Below, piece after piece: positions 42,081 through 49,273 of a stretch of 64,000 nt of DNA. Numbering within the stretch: position 1 is the first letter of the stretch; the number at the start of each line of letters is the position of its first letter. The position numbers and the translations under genes are program-made. The notes below the pieces were generated by a model. It saw only the letters and a list, made by a program, of their open reading frames with translations. It did no database searches and was not told the DNA's origin. The stretch is taken from the NCBI GenBank assembly GCA_020041925.1, contig CP083409.1. The stretch is one strand, 5' to 3'. The DNA comes from Faucicola osloensis_D. Its GTDB lineage: Bacteria; Pseudomonadota; Gammaproteobacteria; Pseudomonadales; Moraxellaceae.

Positions 42081-42653
42081 ATGGGTATCGATGTAAAGTT
42101 TATGAGATTTGTTTTGAATATAGCGTCTGTTTGGCAGTTGTCGACTGCAACTTTTTTACACACTTTTAGCGGTATGAGTGCTTTGCCTGCATTGGCAAAT
42201 CCTTTGAATCACCTGATGGGGGATAGCTATACGTTAAATTGGCAAGCAATTTATCTGGTCGGTACGTTAATTGTCGCCCTACTTATTGCGTATGAATCCA
42301 TTGTTTTGAAGAAAAACTTAGGAAAACTGCCGCAATCAACTTTGTTTAGTGTGAGCTCCATATTAGAAACTGTGTGGCTTATGGTATCCGTGGTTGCCAT
42401 ATATTATGGCGGATTTAGTAGCATTGCCAAAGTCGTGCCATTTGCCTATATTTTGTATAGCATATTTGGTTGGATTTATGGATTTTATCTACTTAAAGAT
42501 CAGGCGGGCGATATGAAAGATGTCGATGACATGAGTATGCCCATCAAATATATGGACTACAGCCTATCATTTTCACTGGTGATTACGGTGACCAGCATTG
42601 CGATATTTATCAATATGTTGATGAACGGTGTTATCGCCTTTAATCTAGCTTAA
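42081..42653 (+). CDS. Uncharacterised membrane protein
   Basis: 190 residues; I do not recognise the family. The N terminus could be an amphipathic or signal-like segment (about 9-40). Clear membrane helices lie near 56-76, 90-109, 117-137 and 160-185, so three to four spans with a short acidic loop (KDQAGDMKDVDDMS) between the last two. No known motif is seen. The start at 42081 has no ribosome site; an ATG at 42102 is equally possible. It begins only 12 bases after the ilvC terminator and has no obvious partner. Base composition resembles its neighbours. Confidence 0.65.
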   Translation: MGIDVKFMRFVLNIASVWQLSTATFLHTFSGMSALPALANPLNHLMGDSYTLNWQAIYLVGTLIVALLIAYESIVLKKNLGKLPQSTLFSVSSILETVWLMVSVVAIYYGGFSSIAKVVPFAYILYSIFGWIYGFYLLKDQAGDMKDVDDMSMPIKYMDYSLSFSLVITVTSIAIFINMLMNGVIAFNLA

Positions 42654-42736
42654 TAAAGTCAATTTAAATCCCTTTTTAATTGTAACTTTATGGCAAAAAA
42701 ATTCAAAAAATAGTAGGTGAAACGCTAAAACTAGGC

Positions 42737-42742
42737 TATACT
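42737..42742 (+). promoter_or_regulatory. Candidate -10 box of the cold shock gene
   Basis: TATACT at 42737-42742 in the 212-base gap before the cold shock gene; no convincing -35. It would give a leader of about 115 bases, in line with the long 5' leaders of csp genes. Confidence 0.4.
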
Positions 42743-42865
42743 GTGATTATTCGCTAAAATGCACTTAACAAATTTTTGGCGATGACAATTTATAACACCC
42801 TGTATTTACCTAAGTAATTGCAAGCGTTATAGATAACATAGTTAATTTTTAATGTAGGATTTTTT

Positions 42866-43078
42866 ATGTCAGATAAAGCTACTGGTACTGTAAAATGGTT
42901 CAATGAGAGCAAAGGTTTCGGCTTCATCGCTCAAGACAATGGCGGTCAAGACGTTTTTGCTCATTACAGTGCAATCCAAGGTTCAGGTTTTAAAACACTT
43001 AAAGAAGGTCAACGTGTGAGCTTCGTATTGAGCCAAGGTCAAAAAGGCCCACAAGCCGAACAAATTGAAGCACAATAA
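42866..43078 (+). CDS. Cold shock domain protein (CspA family)
   Basis: A 70-residue single-stranded nucleic acid-binding protein with one cold shock domain. RNP1 is KGFGFI (about 16-21) and RNP2 is VFAHY (about 31-35). It opens with the typical GTVKWFNESKG. Such proteins melt mRNA structure; whether this copy is cold-induced or constitutive cannot be read from the sequence, though the long leader fits regulation by mRNA structure. TGTAGGATTTTTT before the ATG is the ribosome site. A strong terminator follows at 43144. Confidence 0.95.
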   Translation: MSDKATGTVKWFNESKGFGFIAQDNGGQDVFAHYSAIQGSGFKTLKEGQRVSFVLSQGQKGPQAEQIEAQ

Positions 43079-43143
43079 TAATAACTACAAGCTTAATTGT
43101 TTGTTTATTAACTGCTTATCTTAATTAGCTTGCAATAAAGAAA

Positions 43144-43172
43144 AACAACCAGACGATAGGTTGTTTTTTTTT
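43144..43172 (+). terminator. Intrinsic terminator of the cold shock gene
   Basis: AACAACC (43144-43150) pairs with GGTTGTT (43159-43165) around an 8-base loop, followed by seven Ts. Confidence 0.9.
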
Positions 43173-43546
43173 GCGCGTTTGTTTTGTGTTGAATGTTTAT
43201 ATCAAGCACAAGACATTATATTTTGAATATTTAGTTAAAAAATTTCCCTAATTATTTTAGTTATGATATATTCGAAAAATTCAAGAATTTTTGATGTTTT
43301 CCAACCATTTTTTTATGACTTAAAATTCATAGGATTTTCTTGATTTGTTGGGTAAGTTATCGCAACATATATTATTAACGAAGATAATGGGTATTGTGAG
43401 TATTCACAGTATAACTATTCTTTTTAGCTTGCTAAGTTAGCTCACCAAGCTAGTTAAGTTAAGAAGAATAGGATGTTTATTTTATCATGACTGGGGATAC
43501 TTGGATTTATCCTCCTTTTTTAATTCATATAACAAACGAGGAACGT
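43173..43546. other. Long regulatory gap upstream of etfB
   Basis: A/T-rich and non-coding. It holds the perfect inverted repeat TGTGA-GTAT-TCACA (43395-43408), a TAGCTTG / CAAGCTA inverted repeat (43425-43431, 43446-43452) with a nested GCTAAGTTAGC (43431-43441), and a GAAAAATTC/GAATTTTT hairpin near 43275-43296. An in-frame ATG at 43487 exists, but the ribosome site GAGGAA (43539-43543) points to 43547. Confidence 0.5.
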
Positions 43547-44296
43547 ATGAAAGCATTAGTTGCTGTTAAACGTGTAGTTGACTATAACGTAAAAGTTCGT
43601 GTAAAAGCGGACAACACTGGTGTTGACTTAACCAATGTTAAAATGTCTGTAAACCCATTTGATGAGATTGCTGTTGAAGAAGCTGTACGCCTACAAGAAG
43701 CGGGCGTGGTCTCTGAAATTGTTGTTGTCTCTATCGGACCAAAAGAAGCACAAGAACAAATCCGTGGTGCAATGGCACTGGGTGCAGATCGTGGTATTTT
43801 AGTTGAAACTACCGACACTGTGCGTCCCCTACAAGTGGCAAAAATTTTAAAAGCGATTGCACAAGCTGAAGCTGCTGACATCATTTTACTAGGCAAACAA
43901 GCGATTGATGATGACAACAACCAAACAGGTCAAATGCTAGCGGCATTACTAGATGTGGGTCAAGCAACCTTTGCATCACAAGTAAAAGTCGACGGTGGCA
44001 GTGTCAACGTAACACGTGAAATCGATGGGGGCTTACAAACCGTTCAGCTATCATTGCCCGCGGTTATCACCACTGATTTACGGTTAAATGAACCACGTTA
44101 TGCCAAACTGCCTAACATCATGAAAGCGAAGAAAAAACCATTAGAAGAGAAAAAACTAGAAGATTATGGTGTTTCTACCGCTAGTAACATTCAAATCGTA
44201 AAAGTGACGCCACCTGCAGAGCGTAAAGCGGGTGTTAAAGTTAAATCGGTTGATGAGTTAGTCGATAAATTAAGAAACGAAGCTAAAGTTATCTAA
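43547..44296 (+). CDS. etfB: Electron transfer flavoprotein beta subunit
   Basis: Half of the soluble ETF heterodimer that carries electrons from acyl-CoA and other dehydrogenases to ETF-ubiquinone oxidoreductase. 249 residues from the ATG at 43547, supported by GAGGAA 4 bases upstream of the spacer. The N-terminal MKALVAVKRVVDYNVKVRVK is the canonical ETF-beta opening, and the AMP-binding region GKQAIDDDNNQTGQMLA and the recognition-loop area LPAVITTDLRLNEPRY are intact. etfA follows after 83 bases. The stop codon falls in a 15-bp tandem duplication (44287-44316). Confidence 0.96.
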   Translation: MKALVAVKRVVDYNVKVRVKADNTGVDLTNVKMSVNPFDEIAVEEAVRLQEAGVVSEIVVVSIGPKEAQEQIRGAMALGADRGILVETTDTVRPLQVAKILKAIAQAEAADIILLGKQAIDDDNNQTGQMLAALLDVGQATFASQVKVDGGSVNVTREIDGGLQTVQLSLPAVITTDLRLNEPRYAKLPNIMKAKKKPLEEKKLEDYGVSTASNIQIVKVTPPAERKAGVKVKSVDELVDKLRNEAKVI

Positions 44297-44316
44297 TTAT
44301 TAGTTATCTAATCATT
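44287..44316. repeat. 15-bp tandem duplication over the etfB stop codon
   Basis: AGTTATCTAATTATT then AGTTATCTAATCATT, 14 of 15 identical. The etfB stop is at 44294-44296 in copy one; copy two repeats the same end codons. Confidence 0.88.
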
Positions 44317-44379
44317 TAACTACCTTCAATTTAATTCGTCATTTAACGATAGCGATTATCAAATATTAAGGAAAATCTC

Positions 44380-45312
44380 ATGGCAATTTTAGTATATGCA
44401 GAACATGATAATAAAGAGCTGAAAAAAGCAACACTCAACACCGTAACGGCAGCAAGCAAAATCGGTGGCGATATCGTTGTATTAGTTGCAGGTCTTGGCT
44501 GTGAAGCCGTGGCAGAACAAGCCGCTAAAGTAGCAGGTGTTTCAAAGGTGCTTTGCGCAAGTAATGCTGCTTTTGAACATCAGCTAGCTGAAAACGTTGC
44601 TAAACTCGTCGTATCGCTTGCAGGCGATTATAGCCATATCGTTGCACCAGCAACAACAACGGGTAAAAACTTCTTACCACGTGTTGCCGCTTTGTTAGAC
44701 GTCAATATGCTAACTGATGTGACCGCTGTGATTGATGCAGAGACATTTGAGCGTCCAATTTACGCAGGTAACGCCATTGCAACTGTTAAAGATACTGAAA
44801 GCAAAAAAGTTATCACAGTTCGTACAACCGCATTTGATGCAGCGGCAGCAGAAGGCGGTGCGGCCAGTATAGAGCAAGTAAGCGCAGGCGAAGATGCGGG
44901 CAAATCAAAATTTGTCGGTGAAGAACTGGCAAAATCTGATCGTCCAGAATTAACTGCTGCAGAAATTGTTGTATCAGGTGGTCGTGCATTAGCCAGCGGT
45001 GAAAACTTCACCAAATATATTGAGCCACTGGCTGATAAGCTAGGCGCTGCGATGGGTGCATCACGTGCGGCAGTTGACGCAGGTTATGTGCCAAACGACC
45101 TACAAGTGGGTCAAACGGGTAAAATTGTCGCACCAAACCTATATATCGCCGCAGGTATCTCAGGTGCCATTCAGCATTTGGCAGGTATGAAAGATTCAAA
45201 AGTTATCGTTGCTATCAACAATGACCCAGAAGCGCCTATCTCTCAAGTGGCTGATTATTTCCTAGAAGGTGATATTTTTACAGTCTTGCCAGAACTAACT
45301 AGCAAATTGTAA
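44380..45312 (+). CDS. etfA: Electron transfer flavoprotein alpha subunit
   Basis: FAD-binding subunit of ETF, 310 residues. The N-terminal domain pairs with EtfB. The C-terminal FAD domain shows the signature VVSGGRALASGENF near 195-208, ASRAAVDAGYVPNDLQVGQTGK near 229-250, LYIAAGISGAIQHLAGMKDS and the terminal DPEAPISQVADYFLEGDIF. AAGGAAAATCTC before the ATG at 44380 is the ribosome site. No ETF-QO or acyl-CoA dehydrogenase gene is in the window. A 15-bp tandem duplication and then a terminator follow the stop. Confidence 0.96.
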   Translation: MAILVYAEHDNKELKKATLNTVTAASKIGGDIVVLVAGLGCEAVAEQAAKVAGVSKVLCASNAAFEHQLAENVAKLVVSLAGDYSHIVAPATTTGKNFLPRVAALLDVNMLTDVTAVIDAETFERPIYAGNAIATVKDTESKKVITVRTTAFDAAAAEGGAASIEQVSAGEDAGKSKFVGEELAKSDRPELTAAEIVVSGGRALASGENFTKYIEPLADKLGAAMGASRAAVDAGYVPNDLQVGQTGKIVAPNLYIAAGISGAIQHLAGMKDSKVIVAINNDPEAPISQVADYFLEGDIFTVLPELTSKL

Positions 45313-45333
45313 TTGCAGCTATCATAAGCTACC

Positions 45334-45363
45334 AAGCGATAAATATATAAGCGATAAATATAA
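45334..45363. repeat. 15-bp tandem duplication after the etfA stop
   Basis: AAGCGATAAATATAT then AAGCGATAAATATAA, 14 of 15 identical, beginning 22 bases after the stop codon and ending at the foot of the terminator. Confidence 0.85.
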
Positions 45364-45392
45364 AAAAGCCTCATATTTTTTGAGGTTTTTTT
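45363..45392 (+). terminator. Intrinsic terminator of etfBA
   Basis: AGCCTCA (45367-45373) pairs with TGAGGTT (45381-45387, one G-T pair) followed by a run of Ts. Confidence 0.85.
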
Positions 45393-45519
45393 ATTTGCTA
45401 TTTACTGGCTAAGCACTGACTTAATTATCGCTAAAAGCATATTGATTGTTGTATAACGACTAGGTAATATAATAAAAATTATGGGATTTTATTGATAGTA
45501 AATTTTTTGGGAATAAATT

Positions 45520-46161
45520 GTGAAAATGGATTTAAGAAAATTCCGTACAGAGATGCAGCAGCGGCTTAGCGAGCAGCAACTAGACCTAGACAATGTGAAA
45601 GTGCGTCCCTTTATCTGTTCAGGGTCGCCCCTTAATTGCAAAATCATGATGGTGGGCTACAATCCAGCTCGTGAAGTTAATTTAGACGTATTTGATGCCG
45701 ATATTTGGAATGATGACATAGGGTTTGACCGTGAATCGTTTGCTGAGCATTATGACATCGCTAGCTACAACGATGATTTACAGTGGAATCGCAACCATAT
45801 ATTTCAGCAAAATTTGATTGATGAAATCTCAAATCATCCTGTGATTGAAACTTATCTTTATAGTGTTATCACCCCTAAAAAAACTTTATTAAGCCGTCAG
45901 CATAAACACACACATTTATTTGATTGGCTATATGGTATTCTCAAACCTGTTTTAGTCATTACCCAAAATATTGATGTAATTAAATATTTTGAACGAGAAG
46001 CCAATAAAACCCTCGTGAGAAATACTTTTAATGCCATTACTTATCGCGATTTACACTGTGTGATTTTGCCCATCAGCCATTTATCCAAAAAATGGAATGA
46101 CACCGAAATGTACCATTTGAAAGAAGAAATTGATGAGCTGTTTAATTTAATTGATGTATAG
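45520..46161 (+). CDS. Uncharacterised protein, possible uracil-DNA-glycosylase fold
   Basis: 213 residues, soluble, no signal. I do not recognise a named family. The segment CKIMMVGYNPAREVN (about 40-54) has the hydrophobic strand plus Gly-x-Asn-Pro pattern of motif A in the uracil-DNA glycosylase superfamily, and the late VILPISHLSKKW (about 186-197) could be the strand plus His-x-Ser motif B. This is a pattern reading, not proof. GGGA at 45509-45512 favours the GTG at 45520 over the ATG at 45526. It stands alone between two terminators and could be a single-gene acquisition. Confidence 0.7.
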   Translation: MKMDLRKFRTEMQQRLSEQQLDLDNVKVRPFICSGSPLNCKIMMVGYNPAREVNLDVFDADIWNDDIGFDRESFAEHYDIASYNDDLQWNRNHIFQQNLIDEISNHPVIETYLYSVITPKKTLLSRQHKHTHLFDWLYGILKPVLVITQNIDVIKYFEREANKTLVRNTFNAITYRDLHCVILPISHLSKKWNDTEMYHLKEEIDELFNLIDV

Positions 46162-46199
46162 ACAATTATTTGTCATTGACAAATTAATAGCACAATAAA

Positions 46200-46231
46200 A
46201 AAAGCTTAACAGCATTATCTATTAAGCTTTT
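46200..46231. terminator. Bidirectional intrinsic terminator
   Basis: AAAAGCTTAA (46200-46209) pairs perfectly with TTAAGCTTTT (46222-46231), with an A-run before and T-rich sequence after. It separates the convergent 45520 gene and corA. Confidence 0.85.
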
Positions 46232-46267
46232 ATGGTCAAAGTTTATGGTTAAAGTCTAGCGGTAAAG

Positions 46268-47590
46268 TTACAACCAACCTGCCTTTTTAAATCGATAGTA
46301 AAGCGTGAAACAAATGGTCAAAATAAATGCCAACAAAATATAGTAGGCATAATGCATTTTTAGTTCAGGCATATTGTCAAAGTTCATCCCATAAATCCCT
46401 GCGACGGCAGTCGGAACCGCAAGGATACCTGCCCAAGCGGCAAGTTTTCGTACTACCTCATTTTGACCCATATTCACCACTGCCATGTAAGTATCCATGG
46501 CAACACTGAGCATTTCGTTGAGTCCATTGACCGCATCGAGCGCACGCAGTAGATGGTCATTGACGTCGCGAAAATACGGTTTGGCTTGGCTAGGGAAACT
46601 TGGAATCAAATCAGTCTTTTTATGATTGATAAAAAAATTACAGATATCTTGTACGGGCAAGATGACAGCACGCATATGTACGAGCTGTGATTTTAATTCA
46701 TACAAATTGCGCAGTGTATGCTTGTTAAAGTTTTCAGAGAAAATTTCCCGTTCTTGCTCGCGCAAATAACGTCCTAATTTTTCAGTGACAGGTAAATAGT
46801 TATCGACGATAAAGTCTAGAATGGCGTGCAGCACAAAGATGGGTCCAAGGCGCAATTTTTCTGGTCGGCGATGACAAAAATCTCGCACACTTTGGTAGCT
46901 ATGAGAGGCACCTTGACGAATAGTGATGATATATTGCTTGCCCATAAAGATGGCCGTAGTGCCATAACGAATGGTGTTTTCGGTCAATTTGGCAGTTCGT
47001 ACCACCACGAACACGCTATCATTACCATAGCTTTCAACTTTGGCGCGTTGATGTTCAGCGAAAGCATCTTCAATGGCAAGTTCGTGCAAGTCAAATGCCT
47101 CTTGGACTTCTCGAATGGTTTCGATACTTGGGTCATGCAGTCCTACCCAAACAAACACGTTGTTGTTGGATAGTTCGCGGCGCACATCATCAAGCTCAAT
47201 CTCGCCGATTTTTTCCCCAGATTTACGAGAGTAGGCGAAACAGTTGGCAATCTCATTTTTCCCTTTAAAGCGATCTTCGGTGATTTCAGCTTCAGGGTTG
47301 TACTCAGGGGGTGATACATCGGTAGGTGCATAGACTTCGACAATGCCATCATCGTCATAATCTTCGCCATAGATATAACTATCATCACCGTGCAAATCGA
47401 GGTCTTCATCCGCGATTTCGTCATACATGACATCCGCGTTGGCAAGGGTAAAAGAATCCGACGACATATCATGTGGCGGATTAAGCGTTGAGGCTAACGG
47501 CAGAGTGACGTGCTGGGTCGTCTGAGTGGGGTGCTCTAATAAATCGTCGCTGCGTTCAGATAAATTTTTGTTTTGGTGGGGTGGCGTCAT
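46268..47590 (-). CDS. corA: CorA-type magnesium/cobalt transporter with acidic N-terminal extension
   Basis: Pentameric inner-membrane channel for divalent cations. 440 residues from the ATG at 47590, chosen because GAGG lies about 10 bases upstream; an in-frame ATG at 47611 is possible. The C-terminal hallmark YGMNFDNMPEL lies between two membrane helices. The long stalk helix region (residues about 250-360) is typical. The first 110 residues exceed the E. coli protein (316 total) and include a very acidic stretch of Asp, Glu and Tyr (about 48-85), which might act in ion sensing. No Mg-responsive leader is recognised in the 344-base upstream gap. Confidence 0.93.
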   Translation of the reverse strand: MTPPHQNKNLSERSDDLLEHPTQTTQHVTLPLASTLNPPHDMSSDSFTLANADVMYDEIADEDLDLHGDDSYIYGEDYDDDGIVEVYAPTDVSPPEYNPEAEITEDRFKGKNEIANCFAYSRKSGEKIGEIELDDVRRELSNNNVFVWVGLHDPSIETIREVQEAFDLHELAIEDAFAEHQRAKVESYGNDSVFVVVRTAKLTENTIRYGTTAIFMGKQYIITIRQGASHSYQSVRDFCHRRPEKLRLGPIFVLHAILDFIVDNYLPVTEKLGRYLREQEREIFSENFNKHTLRNLYELKSQLVHMRAVILPVQDICNFFINHKKTDLIPSFPSQAKPYFRDVNDHLLRALDAVNGLNEMLSVAMDTYMAVVNMGQNEVVRKLAAWAGILAVPTAVAGIYGMNFDNMPELKMHYAYYILLAFILTICFTLYYRFKKAGWL

Positions 47591-47934
47591 AACCAAAAAC
47601 CTCGCTATCACGATTTGAAAGAGTTATATCAGATCGAATAAATGTGTCCAGTCGTTATCAAAGTACTAAAAGGTAGCAACCACAAAACAGCAAGTAAACA
47701 TCAAAGTAGGCAAATGCGCCTGTGTGTTCTTGCTATTTTGTAATTCTCAGTGATTTTTAAACGAATAAAAAAGAAGTCATGCATTAACAATGCAATCATA
47801 CGGCTAAAATTAGATGGATAATGATAACAGTGAAAAATGACAATCTCAAGATAATTATACGTGACAAGACCGCTAAAACCTAGTTGAATCTAGTTAACCA
47901 TGGACTTAGCAACGGTCATTATTTCACTATCGCC
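47591..47934. other. Non-coding gap between corA and the DUF2237 gene
   Basis: A/T-rich; minus-strand leader of corA. I see only weak direct repeats (CTAGTTGAATCTAGTT near 47880-47895) and a GCATTAACAATGC-type palindrome near 47780-47792. No RNA gene, riboswitch or terminator could be supported. Confidence 0.45.
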
Positions 47935-48318
47935 TTAAATAGCGTACTTTTGCAGTGTCTCTATATCTACTAACTCTAAGAGGCTCTCATGGCATGCGGC
48001 AAGCTTTAGCGGCGGCGCAACCCCCGCATCCAATGCTTCCACCCAGCGTAGGGCACACACGCACCAAAAATCATTGGGCTGCAGCCCTGGAAAACCAAAT
48101 TCGGGTAAAGGCGTCACCAAATCATTGCCCTTGGCAACAGAAAATTCCAAGAATTCCCGGGTCATTTTAGCGCAAACCGTGTGTAAGCCGACGTCACCAG
48201 CGCCGGTATGACAAAAACCATTTCGATAATAACCTGTTAACGGGTCAAAACAGCAACTGGCTAGTGCGGTACCCAGCACATTGGTTTGGTTTAATTCAGC
48301 TTTTGGATGATAGGACAT
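47935..48318 (-). CDS. DUF2237 family protein
   Basis: 127 residues, small and soluble. The conserved features of DUF2237 are present: NVLGTALASCCFDPLTGYYRNGFC at the N terminus, HTVCA-type cysteine and CVCALRWVEALDAGVAPPLKLAACHE at the C terminus. Seven cysteines in so short a protein suggest metal binding or a disulfide network, but the function is unknown. It follows the GST gene on the minus strand after 44 bases, so the two may be cotranscribed. AAAAGAGCC-type sequence precedes the ATG at 48318. Confidence 0.88.
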   Translation of the reverse strand: MSYHPKAELNQTNVLGTALASCCFDPLTGYYRNGFCHTGAGDVGLHTVCAKMTREFLEFSVAKGNDLVTPLPEFGFPGLQPNDFWCVCALRWVEALDAGVAPPLKLAACHESLLELVDIETLQKYAI

Positions 48319-48362
48319 AGTAGGCTCTTTTAATGTTTTAATTGTGTTAGATGGAAAATTGG

Positions 48363-48956
48363 CTAAAGTTTAAAGATAGATGTTGGTAGTTTTTCCAAAG
48401 CAGTGCTTTGAGTTTTTTGCATAAAATCTCGCTGACAAAATTGCTCAAGTGCTGATTTATTGACCTCAGTGACTGCGTTGTCAAATACCTCAGCCAAACG
48501 TAATTTCAAATACCCTAAGGCAATGCCAAAGAAGATTTGGCTTAACGCATCGCTTTGTGCATCGAGCTGTGGTGCATTGGGCAGTAAATTAGACAATAGA
48601 CTGGTAGAGCGCTCAATAAATGGATGAGGGGTAGCACTTGATGGCTGAAAGCGCTCGGTGGCAAAGGCGCGAACAGTTTGGTTGATAATGCCGAGGCTCA
48701 GGCTTGTTAAAGCGGCAGATTTTTCATCAGCGAAAATTTGCGGCATGAGATGCGCCAAAATCACACTGCTTTCGGTGATGAGTAATTGATTGTCGGTGAG
48801 CAGGGCAGGTACTTGGCTAAAAGGGTTGACCGCTAATAATTCTTGTGGGTTTTCCCAAGGCATGACAAATATCAGCTCGGCATCAATTTGCTGGCGTAAA
48901 CAGGCGACCATCACGAGACGGGCAAAAGGGGAGGTGGTTGAGACAAAGAGTTTCAT
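48363..48956 (-). CDS. Glutathione S-transferase family protein
   Basis: 197 residues from the ATG at 48956; a start eight codons further upstream is less typical for the fold. N-terminal thioredoxin-like domain: KLFVSTTSPFARLVMVACL with a Ser/Thr/Pro active-site region, PWENPQELLAVNPFSQVPALL and the ITESSVILAHL glutathione-contact motif. An all-helical C-terminal domain follows. Substrate unknown; such proteins conjugate glutathione or act in stress response. The upstream gap (48957-49273) is shared with the divergent hisZ. Confidence 0.88.
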   Translation of the reverse strand: MKLFVSTTSPFARLVMVACLRQQIDAELIFVMPWENPQELLAVNPFSQVPALLTDNQLLITESSVILAHLMPQIFADEKSAALTSLSLGIINQTVRAFATERFQPSSATPHPFIERSTSLLSNLLPNAPQLDAQSDALSQIFFGIALGYLKLRLAEVFDNAVTEVNKSALEQFCQRDFMQKTQSTALEKLPTSIFKL

Positions 48957-49273
48957 GGATGAATTGGATTTCCCTATCATGATTGCATGGCTGTAAGTTT
49001 TAATAAATAAGTTTCAATAAATAAGTTTCAATAAAATTCTATAGGAGTTTAGCATAAAAAATTGGGCAATAAAAAAATGCCTAAGCCCAGTGAAGCTATG
49101 ATACAATGAAAAGGAAAAGTGCCCTTATTTTTATTCTTAGCATTTTATTTTTGTAAGTGCCCTTCTCATCGATTATTCTATGATTTTACATGGTAATTCA
49201 TGGTCTATGTTTTCATATGGCCGCTTGTTGTCATGTCTACTGATATATCATTTAATCATCCTTAGGATTTATT
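48957..49273. other. Divergent gap GST-hisZ
   Basis: A/T-rich. Contains the 14-bp tandem duplication AATAAATAAGTTTC at 49002-49015 and 49016-49029, and the direct repeat AAGTGCCCTT near 49117 and again near 49156. No clear promoter could be assigned to either gene. Confidence 0.5.

Noticed and set aside
43487..43546. Longer etfB start at 43487
   Set aside because: The ribosome site GAGGAA directly precedes the ATG at 43547, and the canonical ETF-beta N terminus starts there.
47591..47934. Mg-sensing riboswitch or tRNA gene upstream of corA
   Set aside because: No conserved core, cloverleaf or long stable stem was found by eye; only weak repeats.
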